A DNA stretch of 28,699 nucleotides, from positions 1-28,699 of the forward strand of contig CAZWGB010000017.1 of assembly GCA_964633465.1 (NCBI GenBank). Direction: 5' to 3'. Under the pieces are notes generated by a model. That model had not been told where the DNA came from, ran no database searches, and saw only the letters and a program-made list of their open reading frames with translations. Shown here one piece after another: positions 1 through 7,584 of the stretch. The position numbers and the translations under genes are program-made. Each line of letters starts with the position of its first letter. Position 1 is the stretch's first letter. This DNA comes from DTSX01 sp964633465. GTDB lineage: Bacteria > Pseudomonadota > Gammaproteobacteria > Steroidobacterales > UBA11654.

Positions 1-1513
1 TATCTAGCTGGTATTCGATTCCCCAAGATGGAATCATCAGAGTCACACCCTCTTTGCAATCTTCTACTTTGACTCGAATAGTCTGTGGAACAGGAACTGC
101 AATCGCATGACGTCCATAGACCACTGAATGTTCTCCTAGGAGTATAACTTTGCCAAATCCAATTCCCTCAATCGATTCAGTGGAAGAACTTTTATTGATA
201 ATCAAACCTCTTGGTTTTTTGCTCGTTTGTTTCTGTAGATCTTCAAGAATTTCTCGAGCTTTCCAGACCTTTATTTCTCCACTAATTAATAATTGTTCAA
301 GAACTTGATCAAACAGTTTTGTTGGGGTGCCAGCTGCTTTTACCACCGATCTTGCATGCAGTGTCATATGTCCTTTTTGTATGCCTTCGGTTACAAGTGC
401 TTTCAGTGCAGAGAAATTCTGAGCCAAGCCTACAGCAGCCATCACACTGGCCAGTTCCATAGCTGATTCCACATTGAGTATTCTTAAATTCAATGCTACT
501 GCTGGATTGGATTCCATGGGCCCTCCTACGGTTCCTACTTTAATGGGCAATTCAATTTTGCCGACTAAATTTCCTTTATTGTCTATGGACCATTTAGATA
601 GAGCGGAGTAGCGGCCATGTCTCGCTGCATATGCGTGAGCACCGGCTTCAATAGCTCTCCAGTCGTTCCCTGTAGCTAGAGCAACGGCATCAATTCCATT
701 CATAATGCCCTTGTTGTGAGTGGAAGCACGGTAGGGGTCTGCATGAGCAAAATCAGAAGCAATTACAATTCTATCCCTGACTTTTCCGCCACTGTAGTCA
801 GCCGTTGCAAGCGCATCTTTTGGAATAATTACCGACGCAGAAGCCAGTGCTTTATCTGAAAGATTGGATAGGATTCTTAAAAAAACCTCACCTTCAGTTA
901 TAGTTTCAATCAATGAAGCGATACCCTCACACATCCCATTCACAAGATTGGCGCCCATGGCATCTCTTGTGTCGACATGGAGGTCAATGATTAACATATC
1001 TTGTTCAAATGAACTCATTGGATAGGTTTTGACATTCAAATCAACTGCACCCCCGCCTCGGGCAACCATTCTAGGATGAAAGCTGTTTGCAAGATTTAAA
1101 ATTTCTTCCTTTCGGGACAAAATATCAGACCGTGCTTTTTCCAAATTCTTGATATTAACCACCTGAATTTGACCTATAAGGATTGGATCGGAGGACTCTG
1201 CTCGAAATCCGCCGTGATTCCTGAAAATTTTAGCTGCCGAACTCAAAGCTGCAACTATGGAAGGTTCTTCAACAGCCAGTGGTATCACATAATCCTTGCT
1301 ATTGATTAGAAAGTTCAATCCAAGACCTATTGGAAGTCCCATGACTCCAATGACATTTTCAATCATCTTGTCAGCACTATTAAGATCCAATTGCTGTTGC
1401 TGATTTTTAAGAGCTAGGTAATCTTCCTCAGAAATCAAACCTCTTTCATACACAGCCTCAACTCGGTCTTTGATTGACAAGCGGTAAAAATTTGGAAATC
1501 TCGATTTATCCAT
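1..1513 (-). CDS. Class II HMG-CoA reductase fused to mevalonate kinase N-terminus (partial, runs off left edge)
   Basis: The reading frame is open from ATG at 1513 down to base 1 without a stop (504 codons seen). Residues 1 to about 430 are a class II (Pseudomonas mevalonii-type) HMG-CoA reductase, interconverting HMG-CoA and mevalonate. The four family catalytic residues are visible: Glu83 in VEEPS (the same number as in P. mevalonii), Lys in HNKGIMNG, Asp in GNDWRA and His in GHMTLHAR; ENVIG and DAMGAN motifs are also present. After a short linker the same frame continues into a GHMP kinase start, with GKVILLGEHSVVYG around residue 460, the ATP-binding motif typical of mevalonate kinase. 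The product would therefore carry two consecutive steps of the mevalonate pathway. The C-terminal kinase motifs lie outside the window. The gene is divergent from fadD. Reductase identity is very secure; the kinase assignment rests on the first 60 or so residues of that domain. Confidence 0.93.
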   Translation of the reverse strand, partial: MDKSRFPNFYRLSIKDRVEAVYERGLISEEDYLALKNQQQQLDLNSADKMIENVIGVMGLPIGLGLNFLINSKDYVIPLAVEEPSIVAALSSAAKIFRNHGGFRAESSDPILIGQIQVVNIKNLEKARSDILSRKEEILNLANSFHPRMVARGGGAVDLNVKTYPMSSFEQDMLIIDLHVDTRDAMGANLVNGMCEGIASLIETITEGEVFLRILSNLSDKALASASVIIPKDALATADYSGGKVRDRIVIASDFAHADPYRASTHNKGIMNGIDAVALATGNDWRAIEAGAHAYAARHGRYSALSKWSIDNKGNLVGKIELPIKVGTVGGPMESNPAVALNLRILNVESAMELASVMAAVGLAQNFSALKALVTEGIQKGHMTLHARSVVKAAGTPTKLFDQVLEQLLISGEIKVWKAREILEDLQKQTSKKPRGLIINKSSSTESIEGIGFGKVILLGEHSVVYGRHAIAVPVPQTIRVKVEDCKEGVTLMIPSWGIEYQLD

Positions 1514-1529
1514 ATGCTTATTATCCAAT

Positions 1530-1562
1530 AAGGAGATCATGATGGCGACAACAACCTTTTGA
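1530..1562 (+). other. Possible upstream mini-ORF with strong Shine-Dalgarno, ahead of fadD
   Basis: AAGGAG at 1530-1535 is followed after 3 nt by tandem ATG codons (1539 and 1542) and a seven-codon frame, MMATTTF, ending at TGA 1560-1562. Two further tiny frames overlap it in a chain: MQLIG from ATG 1562, then MKKN from ATG 1576. None leads directly into fadD. This could be a translated leader peptide in the fadD 5' region or a relic of an older start. No experimental evidence is available, so confidence is low. Confidence 0.25.
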
Positions 1563-1634
1563 TGCAACTAATTGGATGAAAAAAAATTAATACAATGTAA
1601 GAATAAGCGATTGATTGCATTTTTTGGTAAGGAT

Positions 1635-3296
1635 ATGAGTAAAGATAAACCATGGCTGAAAAACTACCCAGAAGGAACACCTGATCAACTTGAATTTGAA
1701 CCAAGGACGCTGGTAACTCTTTTGGATGATGCAGAATCCGAATTTTCGGAGGTTCCTGCTTTTACAAATTTTGGTGTATCGATCACTACCAAAGAGGTTG
1801 AAATCAAATCCAAGCAATTTGCCGCATACCTGCAAAAGGATTTGGGTCTCAAGAAAGGTGACCGCATCGCATTGATGATGCCGAACTTGTTGCAGTATCC
1901 AGTTGTTATATTTGGTGCTCTCAGAGCAGGTTTGATCGTTGTGAACGTCAACCCACTTTACACCTCGAGAGAACTGAAACACCAATTAAAAGACTCAGGC
2001 GCGAGAGTCATCATGATTTTCGAAAACGCAGCCCATGTCCTGGATGCTGTTTTTTCAGAGCTGGAAATTGACCATGTGATTGTTACAAAAATTGGCGATT
2101 TTTTAGGTTTTCCAAAAGGTATTTTGATGAATTTTGCGATCAAATATCTTAAAAAAATGGTGCCAGCCTACAAAATTCCAGGAGCCATCAAGTTGAATGA
2201 CACTCTCAACCGGCCAATGGAAGATTTTGAAACGGTTCCTGTTTCCGTAGATGACATTGCCTTTTTGCAATACACCAGCGGGACAACAGGATTTTCCAAA
2301 GGAGCCATGCTCTCACACGGTAATGTGACCAAAAATTTAGATCAGTTTCACAGCATGTTGGATGGCATATTAGAAGAGGGGCAGGATATTTATATGAATG
2401 CCTTGCCGATCTACCACATTTATTCTTTGGTGGTGTGTGTATTCGCAGGATACTCACAAGGGTGTTTAAATGTATTGATTACCAATGCCAGAGACACTTC
2501 GACATTGGTTGCTGAAATGAAAAAGTGGCCCTTCAGTTTTTTTAACGGGGTCAGTACTCTGTATGAGAGCTTGCTCAATCATCCAGAAATAGGAAATGTG
2601 GATTTTTCTTCGATGAAACTTTCAGGGGCAGGGGGCATGGCAACCCTTAGATCCACTGCGGAGAGATGGCATGAATTGACAGGTAAAGTGTTGCTTGAGG
2701 GTTATGGTTTATCAGAAACATCACCCGGTGTAACAACCTCTCCGGCATACGCCAAAACATTCTCAGGCAATGTTGGATTGCCCATTCCTAATACCGAAAT
2801 CTCAATCAGAGACGATGATGGTAATGAAGTTGAACGTGGTCAAGCGGGAGAAATCTGTGTTAGAGGACCGCAGGTGATGCAGGGGTATTGGCGGAATGAA
2901 GAAGCAACAGCCGAGGTCATCGGAGAGGATGGATTTTTCAAAACTGGCGATATCGGTACTATGGATGAAGAAGGATTTCTCTCCATTACAGATCGAAAAA
3001 AGGACATGATCATCGTTTCCGGTTTTAATGTTTACCCCAATGAAATCGAGGATGTAGTCTGTATGCACCCAGACATTATCGAGGCAGCCAGCATAGGAGT
3101 TCCAGACGAGAAAACAGGGGAAGCGGTGAAATTATTTGTCGTTCTCGGGGGAGATCAAAAGCTTACAAAAGAAGAGATCATCGATTACTGCAGAAAAAAC
3201 TTAACAGCTTATAAGGTGCCAAGGCAGATTGAGTTTATGAAGGAACTGCCAAAAACCACCGTTGGTAAAATCTTAAGAAGAGAGTTAAGAGAGTAA
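1635..3296 (+). CDS. fadD: Long-chain-fatty-acid--CoA ligase (FadD)
   Basis: An AMP-forming acyl-CoA synthetase that activates free long-chain fatty acids to acyl-CoA for beta-oxidation. The protein follows E. coli FadD almost throughout: WLKNYPEG near the N-terminus, LMMPNLLQYPV, NVNPLYT, the AMP-binding motif YTSGTTGFSKGAM (coded from about 2270), EGYGLSET, TGDIG and DRKKDMI motifs, the FNVYPNEIEDVV segment, and the C-terminal Lys motif VGKILRRELRE. I chose ATG 1635 (MSKDKPWL..., 553 residues; E. coli FadD has 561) because homology begins there. An in-frame TTG at 1572 would add 21 unrelated residues. A GGTAAGGA stretch just precedes the ATG, although spacing is tight. The gene converges on the maoC-like gene with only 26 nt between stops and no clear terminator. 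Confidence 0.95.
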   Translation: MSKDKPWLKNYPEGTPDQLEFEPRTLVTLLDDAESEFSEVPAFTNFGVSITTKEVEIKSKQFAAYLQKDLGLKKGDRIALMMPNLLQYPVVIFGALRAGLIVVNVNPLYTSRELKHQLKDSGARVIMIFENAAHVLDAVFSELEIDHVIVTKIGDFLGFPKGILMNFAIKYLKKMVPAYKIPGAIKLNDTLNRPMEDFETVPVSVDDIAFLQYTSGTTGFSKGAMLSHGNVTKNLDQFHSMLDGILEEGQDIYMNALPIYHIYSLVVCVFAGYSQGCLNVLITNARDTSTLVAEMKKWPFSFFNGVSTLYESLLNHPEIGNVDFSSMKLSGAGGMATLRSTAERWHELTGKVLLEGYGLSETSPGVTTSPAYAKTFSGNVGLPIPNTEISIRDDDGNEVERGQAGEICVRGPQVMQGYWRNEEATAEVIGEDGFFKTGDIGTMDEEGFLSITDRKKDMIIVSGFNVYPNEIEDVVCMHPDIIEAASIGVPDEKTGEAVKLFVVLGGDQKLTKEEIIDYCRKNLTAYKVPRQIEFMKELPKTTVGKILRRELRE

Positions 3297-3322
3297 CTTT
3301 TCAGTCACATTCAAGAGAGCAA

Positions 3323-3790
3323 CTAGAAATACATCCGCATAATACATTCGGCAACACAAGCAGGCCTCTCTAGGTTTTCCACTTCAACTGAATACTGTTC
3401 TATGAATTCAATGGATCCCTTTACTTCTTCCACAGAAAGCAGGGTGCAATTGGAGCGGATCCTACTTCCAGAAGGAACGGGCCCTGGGAATCTCAATTTG
3501 TTGATGCCGTAATTGATAATGTTCTTAGCTTCTGGAAAAGGAGAATTCAATGGATCTACAAGCCCTCTTAATTTTGGATAGAGTGAAAGCGTAAAATATC
3601 CGTGTGCAACAGTTGTTTTAAATGGCGATTTTAGGGCCGCTTTTTCTTGGTCAATATGAATCCATTGATGATCGTCTGTGGCATCGGCAAAAGCATTAAT
3701 CATTTCTTGACTGACCGTGACCCAGTCACTTTGATGGATTTGAGTTCCTATTTGGGACCTTAGCTTATTTAAGACACTGTCTTTGTCCAT
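3323..3790 (-). CDS. MaoC-like dehydratase (NodN / R-specific enoyl-CoA hydratase type)
   Basis: A single hotdog-fold MaoC domain of 155 residues. The hydratase-2 signature appears as ATDDHQWIH, placing the catalytic Asp at about residue 40 and His at 45, followed by AHGYFTLSL; this DHQWIH form is typical of the NodN/Rv0130 subgroup. Members hydrate trans-2-enoyl-CoA to (R)-3-hydroxyacyl-CoA. The start at 3790 is supported by AGGAG 8 nt upstream; a longer in-frame form to 3874 lacks such a site and its extra residues look non-coding. It lies tail to tail with fadD, which suits a fatty-acid role, but it could serve polyketide or PHA metabolism instead. The physiological substrate cannot be read from the sequence. 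Confidence 0.88.
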   Translation of the reverse strand: MDKDSVLNKLRSQIGTQIHQSDWVTVSQEMINAFADATDDHQWIHIDQEKAALKSPFKTTVAHGYFTLSLYPKLRGLVDPLNSPFPEAKNIINYGINKLRFPGPVPSGSRIRSNCTLLSVEEVKGSIEFIEQYSVEVENLERPACVAECIMRMYF

Positions 3791-3894
3791 TATGACTCCT
3801 AATAAATTGGTTTTAGAGTCAGATCGTAACAAATTATAGGCACAAGTGACGAGCATATATTCAGTTTTGGACACATTATTTCTTCATTATTTGT

Positions 3895-3903
3895 TGATAT
3901 AAT
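3895..3903 (+). promoter_or_regulatory. Extended -10 promoter for the envelope operon
   Basis: TGA followed directly by TATAAT (3898-3903) matches a perfect extended -10 element (TGn-TATAAT). No good -35 hexamer sits 16-18 nt upstream, as expected for an extended -10 promoter. Transcription would begin near 3910, just ahead of AAGGAG at 3915-3920. It is the only consensus-quality promoter I found upstream of the lipoprotein-to-VWA operon. Confidence 0.55.
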
Positions 3904-3925
3904 CATGAATATTCAAGGAGATGTT

Positions 3926-4855
3926 GTGAGTCTAGGGGATAGTAAAATGTCGGCAAATAAATTATGGTTAATTTGCACAGCCCTGCTAATGATTAGCGGT
4001 TGTGCTATGCAACAAATGGGTAGTGGTAGCCAGTCTGCAACTCCGTTGCCAAACCCCACATCATCCTCATCATCCTCGTCTTCATCTTCATCTGGTGGTT
4101 TATCGTTTCCATCCTCACAACCTCAGTCCTCATCATCCTCGTCTTCATCTTCATCCTCGCAATCATCTGGATCAAAGAGTTCCTCTGGTGGTGTATCTTC
4201 TCAATCCTCTCAATCTCAGACCTCGGGTTCAGATGTTGCTCAGGGATCAAGTAATTCCAATAGTCAGCAATCAACTGGTTCCAACGACGAGCAATCTGGG
4301 ACTGGATCTCAACAAAGCCAATCGGGCACAACATCAGGTATGGCATCTTCAGGCCCATCTCAAGCTGGTTCTTCGCAAACAGAAACGGAGAGCTCAAATA
4401 TGGGTTCAATGTCTTTAGGTCAATCTGCATCCAGTATCTTTAATGAATCTCTGGGGGTGTTTGACAAAGAGATCGCAGGTGAAAGAATCGTCATTGCATC
4501 TTCCGGAGAAGGCTCTGGAGGGATGAGTGAACAGGAATCAGCGGATGCGGCAGCCGTACAATCGGGAGTAATGGAGGGAGTCATGGAATCCGGGGATATG
4601 GCCGATGGAGCAGAGATGGGCTCATCGGACCAAGACAGACAAGATGCAACTTCTCAGGAGAGTGAAGAAAATGCTGATGCCACAGGCGAAGAAGCAGAAA
4701 AAGCAAAAGAAAGAATACCAGACGATATACCTATGGATGGAACAGGGGAAGACGTTATTGCAAGACAAATCAGGGAAGCTGCAATTCAGGAAGACGATCC
4801 ATTAATACGCGAAGCCCTGTGGAATGAGTACAGAAAACATATGGGAATCAAATAG
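3926..4855 (+). CDS. Ser-rich low-complexity lipoprotein, first gene of envelope operon
   Basis: A lipoprotein of unknown function. The hydrophobic signal segment LWLICTALLMISGC ends in a lipobox (I-S-G-C), predicting cleavage and lipidation at Cys. The mature part opens with about 140 residues dominated by Ser, Gln and Gly, including two runs of eight to twelve serines; this looks like a long flexible tether. An acidic C-terminal third follows, ending in a more ordered stretch (IREAAIQEDDPLIREALWNEY). GTG 3926 has AAGGAG 5 nt upstream; ATG 3947 gives a shorter signal peptide and has a weaker AGGGGA. Both give the same mature protein. The gene leads a tight operon that ends in the VWA genes, 12 nt from the next gene. 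It may link the outer membrane to the complex made by its neighbours. I do not recognise a family. Confidence 0.8.
   Translation: MSLGDSKMSANKLWLICTALLMISGCAMQQMGSGSQSATPLPNPTSSSSSSSSSSSGGLSFPSSQPQSSSSSSSSSSSQSSGSKSSSGGVSSQSSQSQTSGSDVAQGSSNSNSQQSTGSNDEQSGTGSQQSQSGTTSGMASSGPSQAGSSQTETESSNMGSMSLGQSASSIFNESLGVFDKEIAGERIVIASSGEGSGGMSEQESADAAAVQSGVMEGVMESGDMADGAEMGSSDQDRQDATSQESEENADATGEEAEKAKERIPDDIPMDGTGEDVIARQIREAAIQEDDPLIREALWNEYRKHMGIK
4064..4155 (+). repeat. Direct repeat of 29 bp encoding poly-Ser
   Basis: The same 29 bp, made of TCN/TCA serine codons, occurs at 4064-4092 and 4127-4155 without mismatch. The 63-bp offset equals 21 codons, so the duplication keeps frame. A looser copy of the flanking Gly-Gly segment follows downstream. 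The pattern fits slippage or tandem duplication within the Ser-rich tether of the lipoprotein. Confidence 0.85.
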
Positions 4856-4867
4856 CATTTCAGAATT

Positions 4868-6070
4868 ATGTTAAATTTTTTAAAAATCAAACCAGCTATT
4901 TCTTTATTGACTGTGCTCCTTTTGGCAGTTACTGATTTTGCATTTTCGAAGACCATTACGTATGAAAATGTGCCAATTCAGAGAGCTCAAGTTGAATTGA
5001 CTCAAGAGCAATTGTTGGATGTTGGTATCTTGATTTTCGATCCGAATATTCCGGAAGAAGAACGAGAGCTTATTTTCCCTGAAATCAGAAAAGCTGAAGC
5101 AAGATACATTCCATATCATCTGAAAACAACACTAGAGGACACAGGTTTCTGGGGTGGTGTTTGGGTTTTGCCTGAGAAATCTGAAGCCATGGACTTAATC
5201 GTTGCAGGCAGAATAGATTCTTCAAACGGGCTCTCTGTTTCCGTCCGGATTGGAGCTTGGGATATCACCGGTAAAGAGTGGATGAATAAAGTTTATAAAA
5301 CAACTGTTGCAAGGAGCGCTTACAGCAAACAAAGGGACTACACCCAAGATCCTTACCAAAGTCTCTATAATAAGATCGCTAATGACCTCTTGAAGATTAA
5401 AAGTTCTTTGTCGTCAGCAGAATTGAAAAGAATCAGTGAAATTGGTGATTTGCGGTTTGCAGCAGAATTAGTGCCTGCTGTTTACAGAGATTATCTCGAA
5501 CAAGATAAACAAGACATATTTTCCGCGAGACGTCTGCCATCAGAAAATGATGAGATGATGACTCGCATACAAAATGTCAAAGAGCGTGAATTTGTTCTGG
5601 TCGATACGTTAAATGAATACTATGCAAAACTCTACCAGGACATTTCCTTGCCTTATGAAAACTGGCGAAAATTATCCCGTGAAGAAATACTCACCTACGA
5701 GGATTTAAAAAGGAGTGCCAGGAAAAGAAAACTTTTGGGAGCTGCTGCAATACTGGGTGCTATTGCCTATGAGGGAGACAGCCAGGCAAGCAGTTATGCT
5801 AAACAAGCTGCTATCTATGGAGGCATGCAGGCCGTGCAGAGTGGTTTTGGTATGTCATCAGAAGCTGAAATTCATAAAGAAACCCTGAAAGAAGCAGGAG
5901 CGTCTTTCGATACCCAAGCCAAACCTCTGATTATAGAAATTGAAGGCCAGACATTGAGGTTGACAGGTACGGCTAAAGAAAAATTCCTGGAATGGCGAAA
6001 ACTGCTAAAACAAATCTATACTGAAGAAACTGGATTTAATATTTCTGAAAATCTTGACCCTCAGGGTTAA
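4868..6070 (+). CDS. Exported protein of unknown function, envelope operon
   Basis: A 400-residue protein with a typical N-terminal export signal: a Lys-containing start, a hydrophobic core (ISLLTVLLLAVTDFAF), and a likely cleavage near residue 27 (FAFS-KT). Residues about 45-190 look like a mixed alpha/beta domain, with segments such as LDVGILIFDP and LIVAGRIDSSNGLSVSVRIGAWDITG that resemble periplasmic domains evaluating an amplitude or state; this is only a visual impression. The C-terminal half is charged and helical, with a Gly/Ala-rich stretch around residues 288-325 (LLGAAAILGAIAYEG) that could be a membrane-associated or packing helix. It sits 12 nt after the lipoprotein gene and 11 nt before the TPR-like gene, so co-transcription is very likely. 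I do not recognise a named family. Confidence 0.85.
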   Translation: MLNFLKIKPAISLLTVLLLAVTDFAFSKTITYENVPIQRAQVELTQEQLLDVGILIFDPNIPEEERELIFPEIRKAEARYIPYHLKTTLEDTGFWGGVWVLPEKSEAMDLIVAGRIDSSNGLSVSVRIGAWDITGKEWMNKVYKTTVARSAYSKQRDYTQDPYQSLYNKIANDLLKIKSSLSSAELKRISEIGDLRFAAELVPAVYRDYLEQDKQDIFSARRLPSENDEMMTRIQNVKEREFVLVDTLNEYYAKLYQDISLPYENWRKLSREEILTYEDLKRSARKRKLLGAAAILGAIAYEGDSQASSYAKQAAIYGGMQAVQSGFGMSSEAEIHKETLKEAGASFDTQAKPLIIEIEGQTLRLTGTAKEKFLEWRKLLKQIYTEETGFNISENLDPQG

Positions 6071-6081
6071 AATTAATTTCC

Positions 6082-7584
6082 ATGGATCATAAGAACTCTG
6101 AAAACGGCTCAGATATCATACCGGATTTGCAATCTAACCCGGATGAAACATCAGTCAAGACCATTCATCAGCAGAATCTAGAAAAAGGGAATAGAACCCG
6201 AGTCAGCAAGACGATTGCCTATACCTTGTTGGGTGCATTGTCGTTGGTTTTGATAATTGTTGTCTTTGTCCTGCCTTCTTTCGTCGATAAAGCACCGGAG
6301 AAAGTTAGTGTTATTGAAGCAGAGACGCCCGCAACAAAGGCAATAAATCTTTCTGTCTTGGCACAGAAACCGATTGCGCAAGCAATGTTTTCGGAACTTT
6401 TGATTAAAATTGATGAATTAAAGCTCTATGGCATTCAATTTTGGGGAGGCGATCAGTGGTCACAGGCAGTTCTTCTGCAACAAGATGGTGATGATGACTA
6501 TCAGTCAGCTAAATATGATTTAGCCGCAAATAAATACCGGAAAGCCATGCAGATTTTAGTCGATCTGGAAATCAGCGTACCCGCTCGTTTGCAAGAAGCT
6601 CTCAAAAAAGGTCAGAACGCAATTCTGTCTGGAAACAAAGACCAGGCCGTGTCAAATTTTGAAATTGCCCTGGCTATTGATGGCACCAACCAAGAAGCCA
6701 AGCGGGGCCTGGACCGTGCTCTCAAACTGGATAGAGTTCTAGAATTGACCACACTTGGTCTAAATTATGAGACGGAAAGGGAATGGCAAAATGCTATGCA
6801 ATCCTTTACAAATGCATTGGTTATCGACTCTGAATGGCTGGATGCTTTAGATGGGTTGGCAAGGAGCACAAAGGCATTTGAGGCAGAACAATACCAAGGA
6901 CTTCTCTCAGCAGGATATCGACTGATCAAGGAATCTAAGTTCGATGAGGCGCGGAGTGCTTTTGACCAAGCATTCACACTGCAGCCCGATTCGGTGCAAG
7001 TTGCTCAAGCATTTGAGGAATTGGGACTTCAAGAAAGAATGGCAAAAATTAAGGCGTTGAAATACGAAGCCTTAAGCGCAGAGGTTAACGAAAGATGGGC
7101 CAGTGCCCAAGATTTGTATGAAGGCATTTTGGAGTTGGATCCAAACATATCAGAAATCCAGGAGAACCTAATCAGGGTAAATCAAAGGATTACGCTTGAG
7201 AACAACCTCATTTACTTCAGCAACATAACTGACAAACTAAACGACGACAAACTATACAATCAGGCTGTTCAGCTGTTGGTTACAGCCGACAGTATTGTTA
7301 ACAAAGGACCTTCTTTGGAAAAACAAATTGTGGACCTCAGGCAAATCCTCTCAATCGCATCAACCCCCGTTCCTGTCACAATATTTTCAGACGAAATGAC
7401 GGAAGTTGTTATTTATAAAATTGGTAATCTAGGCGTGTTCAAACAAAATATTGTTTCTTTAAGGCCGGGGGTTTACATAGCAACGGGTTCAAGAACGGGT
7501 TATCGAGACTTGCAAATAAGGTTTAAAGTATCTGGGAACACGACCAACCAGACCATTCGTGTGGAATGTAAGGAACGGATATGA
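6082..7584 (+). CDS. Membrane-anchored TPR-like protein, envelope operon
   Basis: A 500-residue bitopic protein. Residues 1-44 are polar and probably cytoplasmic, residues about 45-66 form one hydrophobic helix (LLGALSLVLIIVVFVLP), and the rest should be periplasmic. Residues about 150-370 contain repeated helical pairs with tetratricopeptide character, for example AANKYRKAMQILVDL, QAVSNFEIALAIDGTN, NAMQSFTNALVIDSEW and EARSAFDQAFTLQPDS, suggesting a protein-binding scaffold. The last 75 residues are predicted beta (VPVTIFSDEMTEVVIYKIG...RPGVYIATGSRTGYRDL) and look like a PEGA-type domain, matching the repeats of the next protein. The stop overlaps the next start as ATGA at 7581, indicating translational coupling. 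The exact partner is unknown. Confidence 0.85.
   Translation: MDHKNSENGSDIIPDLQSNPDETSVKTIHQQNLEKGNRTRVSKTIAYTLLGALSLVLIIVVFVLPSFVDKAPEKVSVIEAETPATKAINLSVLAQKPIAQAMFSELLIKIDELKLYGIQFWGGDQWSQAVLLQQDGDDDYQSAKYDLAANKYRKAMQILVDLEISVPARLQEALKKGQNAILSGNKDQAVSNFEIALAIDGTNQEAKRGLDRALKLDRVLELTTLGLNYETEREWQNAMQSFTNALVIDSEWLDALDGLARSTKAFEAEQYQGLLSAGYRLIKESKFDEARSAFDQAFTLQPDSVQVAQAFEELGLQERMAKIKALKYEALSAEVNERWASAQDLYEGILELDPNISEIQENLIRVNQRITLENNLIYFSNITDKLNDDKLYNQAVQLLVTADSIVNKGPSLEKQIVDLRQILSIASTPVPVTIFSDEMTEVVIYKIGNLGVFKQNIVSLRPGVYIATGSRTGYRDLQIRFKVSGNTTNQTIRVECKERI

Noticed and set aside
1572..1634. TTG-initiated N-terminal extension of fadD
   Set aside because: The 21 extra residues have no FadD similarity; the family start matches ATG 1635.
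3297..3322. Terminator between convergent fadD and the MaoC-like gene
   Set aside because: No inverted repeat or T-run is present in the 26 nt.
3791..3874. N-terminal extension of the MaoC-like protein
   Set aside because: ATG 3790 has an AGGAG site and the domain starts just after; upstream residues look like the divergent promoter region.
4064..4155. Direct repeats considered as a CRISPR-like array
   Set aside because: Only two copies, in frame inside a coding region, with coding-type spacing and no cas genes.
4002..4430. Long open frames on both strands across the Ser-rich lipoprotein gene (His/Pro/Leu-rich and Met/Arg-rich)
   Set aside because: They are frame shadows of the repetitive serine codons, with no plausible starts or family features.
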